Assembly (NCBI GenBank): GCA_003640385.1
Contig: RCAB01000026.1
Span: forward strand, 124,001 to 188,000
From: Setaria digitata
Lineage: Eukaryota > Nematoda > Chromadorea > Rhabditida > Setariidae
Length of the DNA stretch: 64,000 nt
Direction: 5' to 3'
Shown: positions 14,201 to 25,379 of the stretch, piece after piece
Layout of the letters: each line of letters starts with the position of its first letter
How positions within the stretch are numbered: position 1 is the first letter of the stretch
Program-made: the position numbers and the translations under genes
Notes under the pieces: generated by a model
Seen by the model: the letters and a program-made list of their open reading frames with translations, nothing else
The model's database searches: none
Told to the model about the DNA's origin: nothing

Positions 14201-16534
14201 ATGTAGAAAGCTATATTACTTATCAAAATTATTAGTTCAAATTTGTCGAGGTTTTTCTGGATTCACGACATAATTTTGCTATTTATTCAGTTGTTGACTT
14301 TTCAAACTAATTGTGAAGTCATTTTAAGTGCTTATGCACAACATTTTGTACAATGACTGGAGTCGGATGAAAAGATTTTGAGAATTTTAAAGGATCGAAA
14401 ACGAAATATGTTAATTATGAATAACTGAGCAAGCTTTAATGAATGAATTTACTTAGTAGTAATTAACATTCATGAATGTAAGAAAAAACTAACCAGGATA
14501 AGTACTGGTGTAGTAATACTCAGCGAGGTCAAGTATAGATGAGGAGGGAAATGGTCGATAAGAATTTACGCTGTAGAAATAATCGGTAGGAAATGACACT
14601 GTTCTGTTAGCTAGTTCTCTTTTGCAAACCTGAAAGTTTTGTTTTTCAAAAATTTCGTAAAAAAAAAAATTAAATTAATATGAGGAAAAGAAAAGAGGCA
14701 AAAGGTGACAGTAGTTATCGGTAGAATGGACGGAAAACCAAAAAAAAAGAACAGAAAGAAACAAGTATTGCTTGGTACCAAGGGATAAATTAGGTCATGC
14801 TACTGTTGCCCTACAGAATTTGAAGTTTTTCTCATTTGCTGACACCGACACCCAATCTGTCATCTCTTGTCCACCATATCTGCTGACAAGAACATAAAAC
14901 AAGGCAGGGCAAAATGATCCCTTCTGATATGATTGGCATTTTTGAATAAAAGATAGAAAAGTTTGGATTAAAGGAAATTTATGCCAGCAGTTGCAAATGA
15001 GCATCATTTGAAGGAATTTGGGATTTGAATCTGAAGGATTGGACTTTTCAAGAGAAAAGCTTTTGAATTTTGAATCTCTAATAAAAAAAAAACTTTAAAA
15101 ATGGTAGTTCTAGGAAGATAGTTTATTAGCAAAACAATTATATTTATTTCTTGTTTAGTTAGGTTCATTGTTTCTGTTCAGTTATCATTATGCTTTGGAT
15201 CTGATTGTACGAGTATCTTGATGATTTTGAACTTTAACAGAATTTCAGTGATTAAGACGAATGAGACGAGTACTGAAATTTGTAAAAATAAAATTTTCCA
15301 TTGAAACAGCTGAACAATTAAACAAAAAAATGAGAATCAGACCGTTTTTTCTTGAAAACAAAAATTCTCACCGCAACAACTATTGTTTCATTTTGCTGAT
15401 ATTAATTAATGTGAAATCTCAGAAGTACAAATCATGCATGTTGACAAAGACTGATTTATGAACGGATTTGATAGGAATAATCTGGAAAGAAATGTAGAGA
15501 AAGCAATATAACACTCGATCAAAAAACTTCTGACTAAAATATTCGGCTGCTACTTTAAGAATGAACTAAACAAAAGATAGTCTAACCTAGAATAATTGCG
15601 CATAAATGAGGCTTTATGATGATGACTTTAGACTAATTCGTATAATATCAGTTTAGTCATGGGGACGGATAGAAGTAAGAATAGTCTAGATATGCATTAT
15701 ACAAATAACATCGAAGTAGATGAACAGAGCTTGACCAAGCTAAGGGTAATTGATTTGTTCATGAAAAACGAGAAAGAGCATGACGAAATTGGCAAAAGAA
15801 AAATGTTTTCTAGTTCTGGTTCATTATGAGCGAAATTTAACAACAATATGCCTGGATATATTAAAACAAATTTAAAAATATATGTCAATAAAATTTGAAA
15901 TTTTGAAGAGTTTGAATGAAATTTTTAATTTTTATTATGTAATGAAAATTTCATAGTATTTTTTTGTCAAGTTTCAAGAAAAAAAAATTGAAATGAAATC
16001 TAAAATGCTCAAATCTTCACACAGTGAATGCTTGTTAATAGAATTAATTATCAGAGAACACAATAATTGTCAGTCACTCAAATTATAATATTTTTGTTTT
16101 GATCAACTTTCTATTCAACTTCTTTCAATTCTAAATTTCAATTATCAGACATATGCTCGTTTAAGCGATTCATCAATTTTCGTCATTTCATTCATAGTAG
16201 AATGATCCTCCAACTACTTCGCCTTCACTGTAATGATTCTCTATAACACTTCCTCATTTCAAGATATTTTCCCTCTCGTCCAAATTTTAAAACAATTTCC
16301 ATAACTGGAATTAAAAAAGAACTGAAATTTAATTTAAGGATAAAGATCCTGAATCCTGACTACTAAACCATCATCAGAAGGTCGAGAAAGAATTACTATT
16401 TCGTACAGTGAAGAAGGAAAATGACGTAAATGAAATGGGAAGCGGTGCTGACTAGCATATTTGAATTGATTATATTTAACCTGATCGATATGGTTATAAC
16501 GATACAAACCACGGCGAGATGTTTTATCATCCAT
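11276..16534 (-). CDS. Type II membrane protein with SEA domain
   Basis: Function not known; the architecture suggests a cell-surface protein whose extracellular SEA domain may be autocleaved or bind carbohydrate-rich matrix. Exons in transcription order: 16534-16481, 14629-14494, 13368-13187, 12537-12429, 12204-12053, 11844-11791, 11485-11276 (about 298 aa). An N-terminal cytoplasmic part of about 130 residues starts MDDKTSRRGLYRYNHIDQ. One hydrophobic helix follows (LIMWLVLLFVMVGIVVVVLI, around residues 135-155), then an SEA-like domain with FEGHFLVTEG, a helix ending HANKIQQQLNRIYRQSD, and the strand ALDVTFILKIRP. The intron between exons 5 and 6 needs a GC donor (CAG|GCTTGT) to keep the SEA frame. 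The exon 6 end is uncertain: the stronger donor at 11777/11776 (TCAG|GTAAAG) gives the wrong phase, so the site at 11791 was used. The following intron contains an assembly gap N at 11531. No protease domain follows, unlike TMPRSS-type SEA proteins. Confidence 0.7.
11512..11576. repeat. Assembly gap (N) with duplicated flanks
   Basis: A single N at 11531 is the only ambiguous base noticed in the window. The 19 nt immediately before it (11512-11530) recur at 11558-11576. This looks like two contig ends that overlap but were joined without merging. It lies in the last intron of the SEA-domain gene, so missing sequence here could hide a short exon. Confidence 0.7.
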
Positions 16535-17619
16535 TTGATCACCTTAACAGTTTAGAGATATTCCTTCTTTCCTTTAGTGCCAGATAGTATCACCCAGTGA
16601 TAGCAACGGGCACTCTTTCATAATCTGTAAGACCTTAACATTAAACATAATCTAATGTAACACTAAAGAAAGAGCGAAGTATTAAAGAAGCAAAATTTTG
16701 TTTTTAGTTTAAAAGTAATTAGACTATTTGGACATATGTCAGGCTGAGCAACAGAATGTCCTAGTCCATAAAATTCCCAAGCATGGCTTACTTGAGACTC
16801 CAATATGCTGAAAAAAGAATGGACAATAGCATATAACTATATGACCTCGATGTTGTCTATATAGATTTTAAGATGCCACTGTGGTAGGCTCAATTATTAC
16901 AATGTTTGTTTGGCCATGTCACAACACTTCTCACATCATCTTACAGAATATTTAGTTCACATACTTCGGGAATGATAATTAAAATTTTGAAAATTTTTCT
17001 CTTCTGTACAAAATTTTTATTTCAAAGTAATTTGACTTAAAAAAGTAATCGAAAATATGAAAATTATGAAAAAGTCATTGTTAAAGTTGCTTTCTGAGAA
17101 AAGAGCAAAGTATCGTCGTGAGAATATCAATGCTATTTAATTGAAAAAATTGAACTACCAGAAGGACTGCCTTTAAACTTGTTTGAAACAATAGGTAAAG
17201 ATTTCAGTACTAAAGGTAAATCAATAAATAGAGATGAATTTGATGAAAGTGATAATGATAGGCGCAGTAACAGATTACAGAGGAGAGATGCTCAGGAAGT
17301 CAAATCATAAATTCATTATCTCCATGACATACTTTCTGAGATACCAAAAGTATGGGCTTGTAATAATGCAAACAATATATAATTTAATTATTTAAAAAAC
17401 TAAAATTAAACTGAATGGTAAATGAGAAATGATTACTAAATGATAAAATGATTACTATTTCAAAAATAAAATGATTACTAAAATAAAATGATTACTATTT
17501 CAAAAACTGTGGGAAAAAAGGGTTAATTCTGGGACGATAACAGTGTAACAATTACTTGTTAATAATTAACGAATGGTAATTAAGAAATAATGAGTGATAA
17601 GCGAGGAATAAAGAAGAGA
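16535..17619. other. Intergenic, upstream of the SEA-domain gene
   Basis: Contains the promoter side of the minus-strand SEA-domain gene. No clear core promoter or conserved motif was recognised. A local A-rich tandem repeat is listed separately at 17427-17507. Confidence 0.4.
17427..17507. repeat. Short AT-rich tandem repeat
   Basis: Four imperfect copies of an aaatgattacta-type unit occur here. Two of them carry the longer form ataaaatgattactatttcaaaa. Confidence 0.8.
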
Positions 17620-17999
17620 ATGATGGAAAAGAGAGCTTTAACATTGTCTATTGCCATATTATTTCTTCATCTAGCAGTAATTTTTGAAACAGATAAGGAT
17701 CAGAACTTTATAGAAGTAGTAGGGAGATTTAATATTAATATCAGTAGCCTTATTAAAGGTTAAAAGATGAACAACCAATGCACCTTAACTACTTGAAATT
17801 AAAGCATTGCTTTTTTGAACTGTCGGATATGCTTTCTTTGTCGTCAAATTATAATATTAGATGTGAAAATGAATGTTTAAAGTTTTCGGAAAACAAGACT
17901 TATGGGAAATTGAAAATGAAGTATCATTATGAGGACAGTTTTGTTCACAAAGTGATATCTCATTGCATTGTAAGTAATAGGAAACAGAAGCCAAACTAA
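17620..17999 (+). CDS. Possible small secreted cysteine-containing protein
   Basis: Not recognised; tentative. ATG at 17620 opens a 32-codon stretch (17620-17715) that reads like a signal peptide: basic MMEKR, then the hydrophobic run ALTLSIAILFLHLAVIF. A usable donor (GAA|GTAGTA) follows. Joining it in phase to 17805-17999 gives a 96-residue protein whose mature part has four cysteines (HCFF, RCENEC, SHCIV) and ends TAA at 17999. The acceptor (attaaag) is purine-rich and weak. Without splicing, the first part would stop at 17763 after 47 residues. Nematodes secrete many such lineage-specific small proteins, but open frames this short also arise by chance in this AT-rich DNA. Confidence 0.25.
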
Positions 18000-19498
18000 G
18001 GGGACAATGTCTTCCTTTTCTTTTCACATTTCAAAATCTCGACATTATGTCTGTTTTACCTTTTCTAAACACAATTAATTATTAGTTAGTAAATGAAGCG
18101 AGGCAAGAATAAGGCATAAGTATTTCACAGAAAAGTTTTACATTTCATCAACTATCTTCAACAATGATTATTATAAAAAAAGAAAGCATTTTTTCGTAAT
18201 TGAATTTTGAGATTGGCTTTCAAAAATTTTAATGTCCGAGTTGTGAAATTTTTTGAATATTGGCATTTTTGTCACAAGATCAGAAAATGTGAACCATGGA
18301 TAGGTAGTTCAGCGACCTAATTTCATAAATAACTGGTTAATCACTATTGTCTGATATTTTCAAACACTTCCATGACATCATTCCAACTAATAACGTTCCA
18401 CGTTCTGCGGTATATTATTTACTTTTAGGAACTGTTCCGGACCTGTACACAAAAAAAGCCAATCTAATAAGATGACACGCTTATGTTTCACTTCTGAGAA
18501 CACTTTATTCAAAATTTTTTGGAATAAAAAATTCGCCAAAAAGTCTAAATTTTCATATCTTAAAATTCGCTCCCCTAAACGATCTGAGTTCAATGAAAGA
18601 TTAGGAATGTCTATCCCGCACGGAAATGTTTTTGAATCAAAAGAATTCATGCGGAAAAGCGAAATATGCAAGAGTAATAAAAGGAAATTTCCCTCATTTA
18701 TTATAATTTGCTGGAAAATGACAATCCATCGTGGTCTCATTTGCATTATCAGCAGTCGTATCATCGAAGTGCTATATTATCGGACCAGCGATGACTGAAA
18801 CAGTACATCACCGAAGTAGATTTAATGATATTTTGGATGCATTCAGATCCCCAAATTGCCCACCAGGGACAACAGCAACAAAAAAATACACTTTTATTTT
18901 TCGGTTGTATGTGCTGAATTTTATGAATAGATTAAACGACCTAGAGCAATCTTCCTTTCTTCTCTAAATACGTAATTAAAACTGAATTGCATCAAATCTT
19001 TATGCTGTAAATTGATAAATTGATATCAAAACGAAAAAAAAACCCATATTGATAAATTTTTAACATACATCTAACAAGTTATACCACAACCGTTCGATAA
19101 AAAAAGGATGAAATAAATGAAATCAAATCCAAAAGACGATCAAAGGAACTAACTGATCAGCTTTCCAAAAGATATTACCACGTAATAAAGATATCCATCA
19201 CAACCATATATCTTTTAAAAAGAAGACCAATAGGGATTTTATAATTTTTATAATCCCTACTGGTCTTCTTTTAAATGAAATTACAAATTACAGCAATTCG
19301 TGAGTTGACAACTTCGCGTAAATATGACATGATAAAAAGTGTTTTTTTTTTTTTTTTTGAGGAAGAAGGAGAAAAAGAAATTGTCCTTTGACACACAAGA
19401 AAAAGAGAAATTGTGCAAGTATTTCAATCAAAACTCTTGGAATTGTAAGAAAATGTTACAAAAGATGGATAACAATGCGTAATGAAAGTATCAAAAAA
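18000..19498. other. Intergenic with overlapping antisense open frames
   Basis: Open frames of 108 codons (18472-18798, +) and 125 codons (18764-18387, -) overlap on opposite strands, both with real ATG starts. Neither encoded protein resembles a family I know, and no splice structure supports either. A 62-bp inverted repeat lies at 19214-19275. Confidence 0.4.
19214..19275. repeat. Imperfect inverted repeat (hairpin)
   Basis: The left arm beginning tttaaaagaagaccaatagg is followed after a few bases by its near-complement ending cctactggtcttcttttaaa. Arms are about 27 nt with one substitution and a 2-nt length difference. No target duplication or transposase is evident. It lies between the 3' end of the lactonase gene and the preceding unassigned region. 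Confidence 0.85.
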
Positions 19499-21396
19499 TC
19501 ATAAATGATTAGCAGAATCTTCAAAAGCAGTAAATGCTTCTTTATCCGTGAACCATAATATATTACCTGACTTGGGCTTCACCATTGCTGCGGGTAAACT
19601 AGAATTTTGTCCATTGATGATTTCCTAGAATATAATCACCATAAATCGTGACAGTTATCTTTTAGTGGCTCAAAAACAAATAAATGCTAAAATTCCACAT
19701 GAACTGAACTTTATTTTTAAAGAGCTTGGTTTTCTCAATGAGTAGGCTAATCATCTTTACAAAGTAAAGATGAAATAAGGGTTCCGCACCTATTTTTCTT
19801 CGCAAACAAACAAATTAATATGGTAGTTGTTTTACTATTTTTACTTGCAAATCTTTAGATCCCTTCATTTTAACTGACCTGTATCAATTTACCCTTCTTT
19901 TTACCGGTAGAAATAAATGCAACATTTCGAGCACGATTAATAACCGGCAGAGTTAAAGTTATACGTCTTGGTGGTGGTTTCGGAGAATCTTCTACTGCTG
20001 CAACCCATCTGTTATTTTCCTGAACTTACGCAGTGAACTTACGTGCGTAGCATCTCTCTTATGTTTTTAGCAAAGGATCAAGCATTCGAGGCAATGATGG
20101 GATTTATTTGGCATTCATGGGGAACAATTCTACATGGAAGTCAGATACATGAATGATAAAAAAAAACAAAAACTGAATGTTTGTTTTCATCAAATTTTTA
20201 ATTACAGATTAAAACTAAACGGCCTTTAATTTCAAGATATTTCTATGTGGAAATCTAATGCAATAACGATATTTACTATTTTCTGTTTAATGACTTCGTC
20301 TATTCCGCATTTACTCAGGAATAATCAAAAGGTTCAAAATGAAGTCTGCATTTTTACCTTTAATACTGGATGTTCAGGAAACAAAGAGCATGTATGACCA
20401 TCCGGTCCAATCCCCAGTAACAATAAATCAAATATAGGCCAGCCCTCATCCATCTCTGCAGTACACTTACGTATCTTCTCTTCATAATTTTTTGCACACT
20501 GAGCTGCTGTAAGTAATTCAAACTGATAAATAATGCAAAAGTCGATTACTGATTAGAAATAGTACTTCAAGAAAGCATAATCTCTCATGTTAAACTATCT
20601 TAATTTTCAATGTCTCATGATCCTGCGAACAAAAATGATACGGTTTCAAAATTGCAGTGAAATAAAAGACGTGTCCTACAACTTCCCCACTTGAATAAAG
20701 ACGAAGCAAGAGAAATTACTATTGTCAATAGGTCCATAATGTACGAATGACTGATTGATCGTTTCCGGCAAAACGTTCATATAAGTGCCTGTATTCGATT
20801 CAACATCACTTATTGAAACCATCCGTTCGTCTGCCACAAATAACCGAACTTTTGACCAATTTATGTCGTCCAATCTCGTTAACAACGGTGCTACTACAGC
20901 AGGCATCGAACCACCTAAAAAACTTCCAACATTTTCAGCTTGTAGGTACCAAATAAATGCTGTCCTATTGCTCAGATAAATTTTTTAGCTACATCACGCT
21001 ATTTGTAAAGAACTTCTGGAGTGACAAAAAAGGAATGGAATTTTATGAAGCAAAAAAGGTCAAGCCTGATCTAACTCAGCCAAAGTAGACTTTGAAACTC
21101 TTCCAAAGGTTTCCAATTTGACGACAAGATTCCCTTCTAGAGATTTGGTATGTTTGAAGAGTTATTAACAAATTTTGGAAAACATCGAACAATTGAAAAA
21201 TTCAAAATCTGTCTTTCAAAGATCAAGATCCAAAAACTGTAAGCTCACCGGAAAGAGCAACCATAGCACCATCTCGTTCAGTGATTGCCTTAATTAGGAT
21301 TTCTTTCATGTACGATTCCAATTTCTCACCCATATCAGCGACATTCTCGCCAACAACAACAGCATGCTTCCCAACATCAACGCCCAACATTTTCAT
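19499..21396 (-). CDS. PGLS: 6-phosphogluconolactonase
   Basis: Hydrolyses 6-phosphogluconolactone to 6-phosphogluconate in the oxidative pentose phosphate pathway (cytosol). Exons in transcription order: 21396-21249, 20914-20720, 20506-20358, 20019-19879, 19624-19499, giving 252 aa, normal for the stand-alone animal enzyme. Motifs: ALSGGSMPAVVAPLL near the N-terminus, VRLFVADERMV, the active-site loop LLLLGIGPDGHTCSLFPEHP, and DSPKPPPRRITLTLPVI. The exon 2/3 junction is the least certain: the alternative pair (donor CAA|GTGGGG, acceptor ATCAG at about 20531) would also stay open and add a few residues. A TTTCAG acceptor ends at 21409, 12 nt before the ATG, suggesting trans-splicing. The gene follows exos-2 on the same strand after 942 bp. 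C. elegans Y57G11C.3 is the likely orthologue. Confidence 0.94.
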
Positions 21397-22338
21397 TCAG
21401 CGCCCAATCTGAAATAAGGAGAATTTGAATCTCAACGCAGTTAACACTGCATTCAAGTTCAATATAGCTTTTAAACACTATAGTGTTCGTCGAAAACAAT
21501 CGCAACCATTCCAAGAAAGCAATTAACAAATATTCTTAACAACGTGTCTTTTGTCAAACATGTAACATGATAACTTGTTCAACTGCGCAGGAAAAGAAAA
21601 TTAAACTGAAAAGAAAAAATCAATGAATGAAGAAATACATCTTTTACGAGCATGTGGCCAATTTTTTTTTTTTTTCTTTTTTGTAGTAAAAACGATGTAG
21701 CAGTAGGATAAGGGAAGAATTGGGATATTTAAGGGCAATTTAAAGGAAACAATTTTTCATTCATTTTCAAGCAATTGGAAGGAACAGTGGATAAGACCTA
21801 AATAAACTTTGGATCCCTAAATTTTTATCACATTTCGGTAGCAAAAATGTTTAAACTCCCAACATAGAAATAAGGACATTTATAATAATCAGATTATCTG
21901 TCATCGAATAATTGAAATGGCCGGCTATTAAGAAATTATGTAGGACAAAATCAAAACAGCTGGGAAAAAAAGATTAATATACCCAATTCAACGTCCTTTT
22001 CTAATTCAGCTACTTTCATGTCGAATTTTCTTTTGTGTTTCTTGCTTTTAGTGCATAGAAAAATATAATTTTTCAGCATCTTATTACGCCATCAGTTTCA
22101 CCAATCATGTTCGAAGTCTACGTATTTCAGCTTTTTTATTTGTGCAAGTATAATTAATTCTACAGAATAAAGGAACAACAAAGAAGACAGAACATTTTTT
22201 GAAATCAAGAAACTATTCGATGCAAACTGAACTGACACAAGACAATAAAATTTTCATCAAACCTGAGTAAAGGCAACAAATTCTTGTAAAAACATTCAAA
22301 GTTAAAAGAGAAAGGGACTCATTTAGCATGTCCATTCT
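21397..22338. other. Intergenic between exos-2 and lactonase genes
   Basis: 942 bp of AT-rich DNA in the same orientation as its neighbours. Only the putative trans-splice acceptor of the lactonase gene (complement of 21409-21415) was recognised. Confidence 0.5.
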
Positions 22339-24641
22339 TTAGCAATTTTTTTCCAGTTGTAGCGCAACCTCTGTTGCTATGTTGGCAGCAGATTCCGGTC
22401 TCAGCAATTCTTTTGTCTAAACAGTGAAGAGATTTTGATAAATGAATGTATAATGATCTTAATTTAGATAGCTATCAAATGGCAAACATATATAACCAAC
22501 ATCTTCAATTCTACACCTGAAAAAATTTTTATGAGAATACAACATACAACAGATAAAAAATGAGAATCTAAATTTGAGTCACAAATCCGCTGCAAATATA
22601 ATTTCACTTCTTTAAAGTAACTAACTTCGCAGTTAAGAGAAGCATCATAAGCAAGCACTACTGTTGTATCGTAAAGTGGAATATGATGTACAGCAAGGAT
22701 GTTTACACAATTTGCAACACGTGCTATAGCTGATCGAATTTTTAATGGTATTACCTTAAAATACTTCCAACAGTGAGATAAAATGTTTGAAAAAAAGAAA
22801 GAAAAATGAAATATAAAACTCGTTATCATTATTTAATATAAGGTGCAAAAACATTTAGATATAGTCGAAGAAAAACCTCTTCTAAATTTTGTGAGTACCC
22901 TCCAGTCATATTCTTCTCTTCGTTTGCAACAGGAGTAATCCAGATGTAACCGTTACGACCAAAAACGATGGAAACACCACATGGTAAAGTGTGGAAATGC
23001 GATTTTCTTCGTTTGATCAAGTATGGCGAAATCTTCATTAAAGTTCCTTGCGAAAGCTGAAAATAATAAACATTAAAATAAAAAAAATGCTTCCAAGCAG
23101 CGATATCCAGTGATTTCCTCCTTACATGGGGAATGAAGCAAATCACTGCAATGTTGGTGATTTATTGCATTAGTTTCAATTTACTATCCGATACATAATT
23201 TCTTTTCACAGTTTTAATTCCTGGAACTGAGATAATTCAGATACTGCCTTACTTTATCCACAAAAACATCCACATAATGTATTTATACAATGATATTGCA
23301 TGTAATTATTATATTAGATTTTCACTTACGTCACATCCAGGTGAATAAATATTCTCAGTAATAAAAAGATACGAAAAAAACCCTTCTGAAATTCATCAAG
23401 AACTGAACTGGAAATAGACCAGTAATTTTGAAGATATGAATAAGGCTACACATTTGAAAGAAAAACAGGCCTTCCCATATCGCAAATTCCTCGTATGCAA
23501 TGATAATTGTCCGTCTGAATGCACCTTCTGCACTTCGGCCTAGAAATCGAAATTATGCCAGTGAAAAGAAGTTGGATATTTTATTCATGGATATAGAGAT
23601 AATTAATGAAAGATATAAGGAGAAATTTTAGCAAAGAAAAAACACCAAGAAGAGTAAATTCGAATAAAGGAAAGCAGCATACAAAAAATTACACTGATCA
23701 GATCTCCCTCCTTAAGGTATTCACGCATCATTCTCTCATCTTCCACCGATTTCCTCCTCTAAAAATAAAAAATGCGGCGCAATCGTTTAAAAAAATTGCC
23801 ACCATGAATCCCTTTTTAAATGCGGGATATGATATGAAAATTAGAAAGCAGAAAGCCAAAAAAAACAGGATCCTAACGGTAGGAATACCTCAAGTAAAAA
23901 TTCATTTAAAGGTAAATTAACTGAAAAAGCATACCAGCTCACCCCCTGGGAGATTGACGCTGGAAAGAAGTAATGTTGAATCTAGTCTGGAATTCGTTTC
24001 AACTTTCCATCTTTTCTGTTGCACTTCTGTGATTCGACCAATCACTACATCACCTATTTCTCCGTTATACCTATAAAACAAGGGAATAAAATGCAAGAAT
24101 ACATCACAAAACAAAAAATCGCCAAAATAAATATAGATGATGAGCAACAGAAAGAAATGTAAGCAAATTCTTAATTTGTTAAAAAAGCTCACCTGCTTTT
24201 CAGTGGTCGTACTGAAACAAGCTTGTTAACTTGTTCAACGACACCAGCCACCGACGCTATTAAATCATCATCACGCATGAACGTTCCATGTCCCCTGAAA
24301 TTTGAGACACCATCCTACTGGAATTTAGGTCTACAATTCGGTGTTGGTTTGTACTTTGCCATTACTTTCGACAGACCAAACGCTCATGTATATTTCTTTT
24401 TTTTTCATTCTACTTTTACAAATTAATTTTCCACAATAATCTGGGGATAGTTAAAGACACAATAGCAGAATTGATAAGGCAATTCCACATCATTTTACTA
24501 GTTTTAACAGGACCTCATAAAATCCGGATTAGAAGTAACTTTAGCACCAGGCACAACCAATTTATTCTCGGGAACTCGTCTCTCCGCGATGAACAGTTCC
24601 AATTCTTTAAAACTTGAGGGACCAACAATTTCTAACGACAT
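22339..24641 (-). CDS. exos-2: Exosome cap subunit Rrp4 (EXOSC2)
   Basis: RNA-binding cap subunit of the RNA exosome, which trims and degrades RNA 3'-5' in nucleus and cytoplasm. Exons in transcription order: 24641-24514, 24294-24193, 24070-23935, 23758-23693, 23539-23471, 23056-22877, 22754-22626, 22416-22339, giving 295 aa (human 293). Order of domains: N-terminal segment with [21 protein letters not shown]1 domain with [16 protein letters not shown], the conserved [20 protein letters not shown], then the KH-type part with [15 protein letters not shown] and FGRNGYIWI. The intron after RYGK must use a GC donor (AAG|GCCTGT) to join directly to LSQG as in orthologues; the alternative GT site would add eight residues. 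The ATG follows directly on a TTTGCAG acceptor, consistent with trans-splicing. It lies 738 bp downstream of exos-4.1 on the same strand, another subunit of the same complex. Confidence 0.95.
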
Positions 24642-25379
24642 CTGCAAATTTCAAAACCATACAGGCGGAAATTTCCACAATCCTGCTAACTTCACTAAAA
24701 TGAACTGAGTGACTATTTGAGCGCTTCTTTCTGTTATGTTTCTGAAAACTCCTCTAATACTTCTAAATATCATGAAGAACACTACAGTAGGAATAAAACT
24801 TTGGATACGATACATATAATCGGACAGAGGCAGGTGACCCTTGCCGTTTTATATGCACTGTACGTCTTATGTCCAAATTATGTAATAATCTATGAGCCAT
24901 TTCATAAAACTATAACGTAACTTATCATTTCACGAAGATGGAATCTTATTCCTGTTGGCGATCCCTAGTAAAATTAATTAATTTGACGGATATTTTTCGA
25001 GTTTCCAAGAAGTACCCAGATGTGTAAATTATTTGATATCTTATATGATAAAATAAGAAACAATTCCATAACTTTAATACGTTTGCGAACGAAATAAATC
25101 AGTAAAAATCGTGAAAAAGAACAGAAAAGTTCGATCACGGATAAAATTCTAAAGTGATTCAATCGAACGGAAGCAGCGATCAATGGTTCAGCAATGGATA
25201 TTAGCAAATAAAAGAAATGCACAATTTAACAACGAAAAACTTTTTAGACACGTCCTTAAAAAAATACAGACCAGCTAGAAGAAATGGTTTAATGAGCGAC
25301 TGCTGCTTTGAAAACTGAGGATCAACATAAACATTTCAACAAGACTGTAAAAATAAAGCCCCACAATCACAACTACTAT
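24642..25379. other. Intergenic between exos-4.1 and exos-2
   Basis: 738 bp between two same-strand exosome genes. Contains the acceptor TTTGCAG (complement of 24642-24648) immediately before the exos-2 ATG. Nothing else was recognised. Confidence 0.5.

Noticed and set aside
11276..16534. SEA-domain gene as a TMPRSS-like serine protease
   Set aside because: No trypsin-like domain or catalytic triad follows the SEA domain; the protein ends about 70 residues after the start of the last exon.
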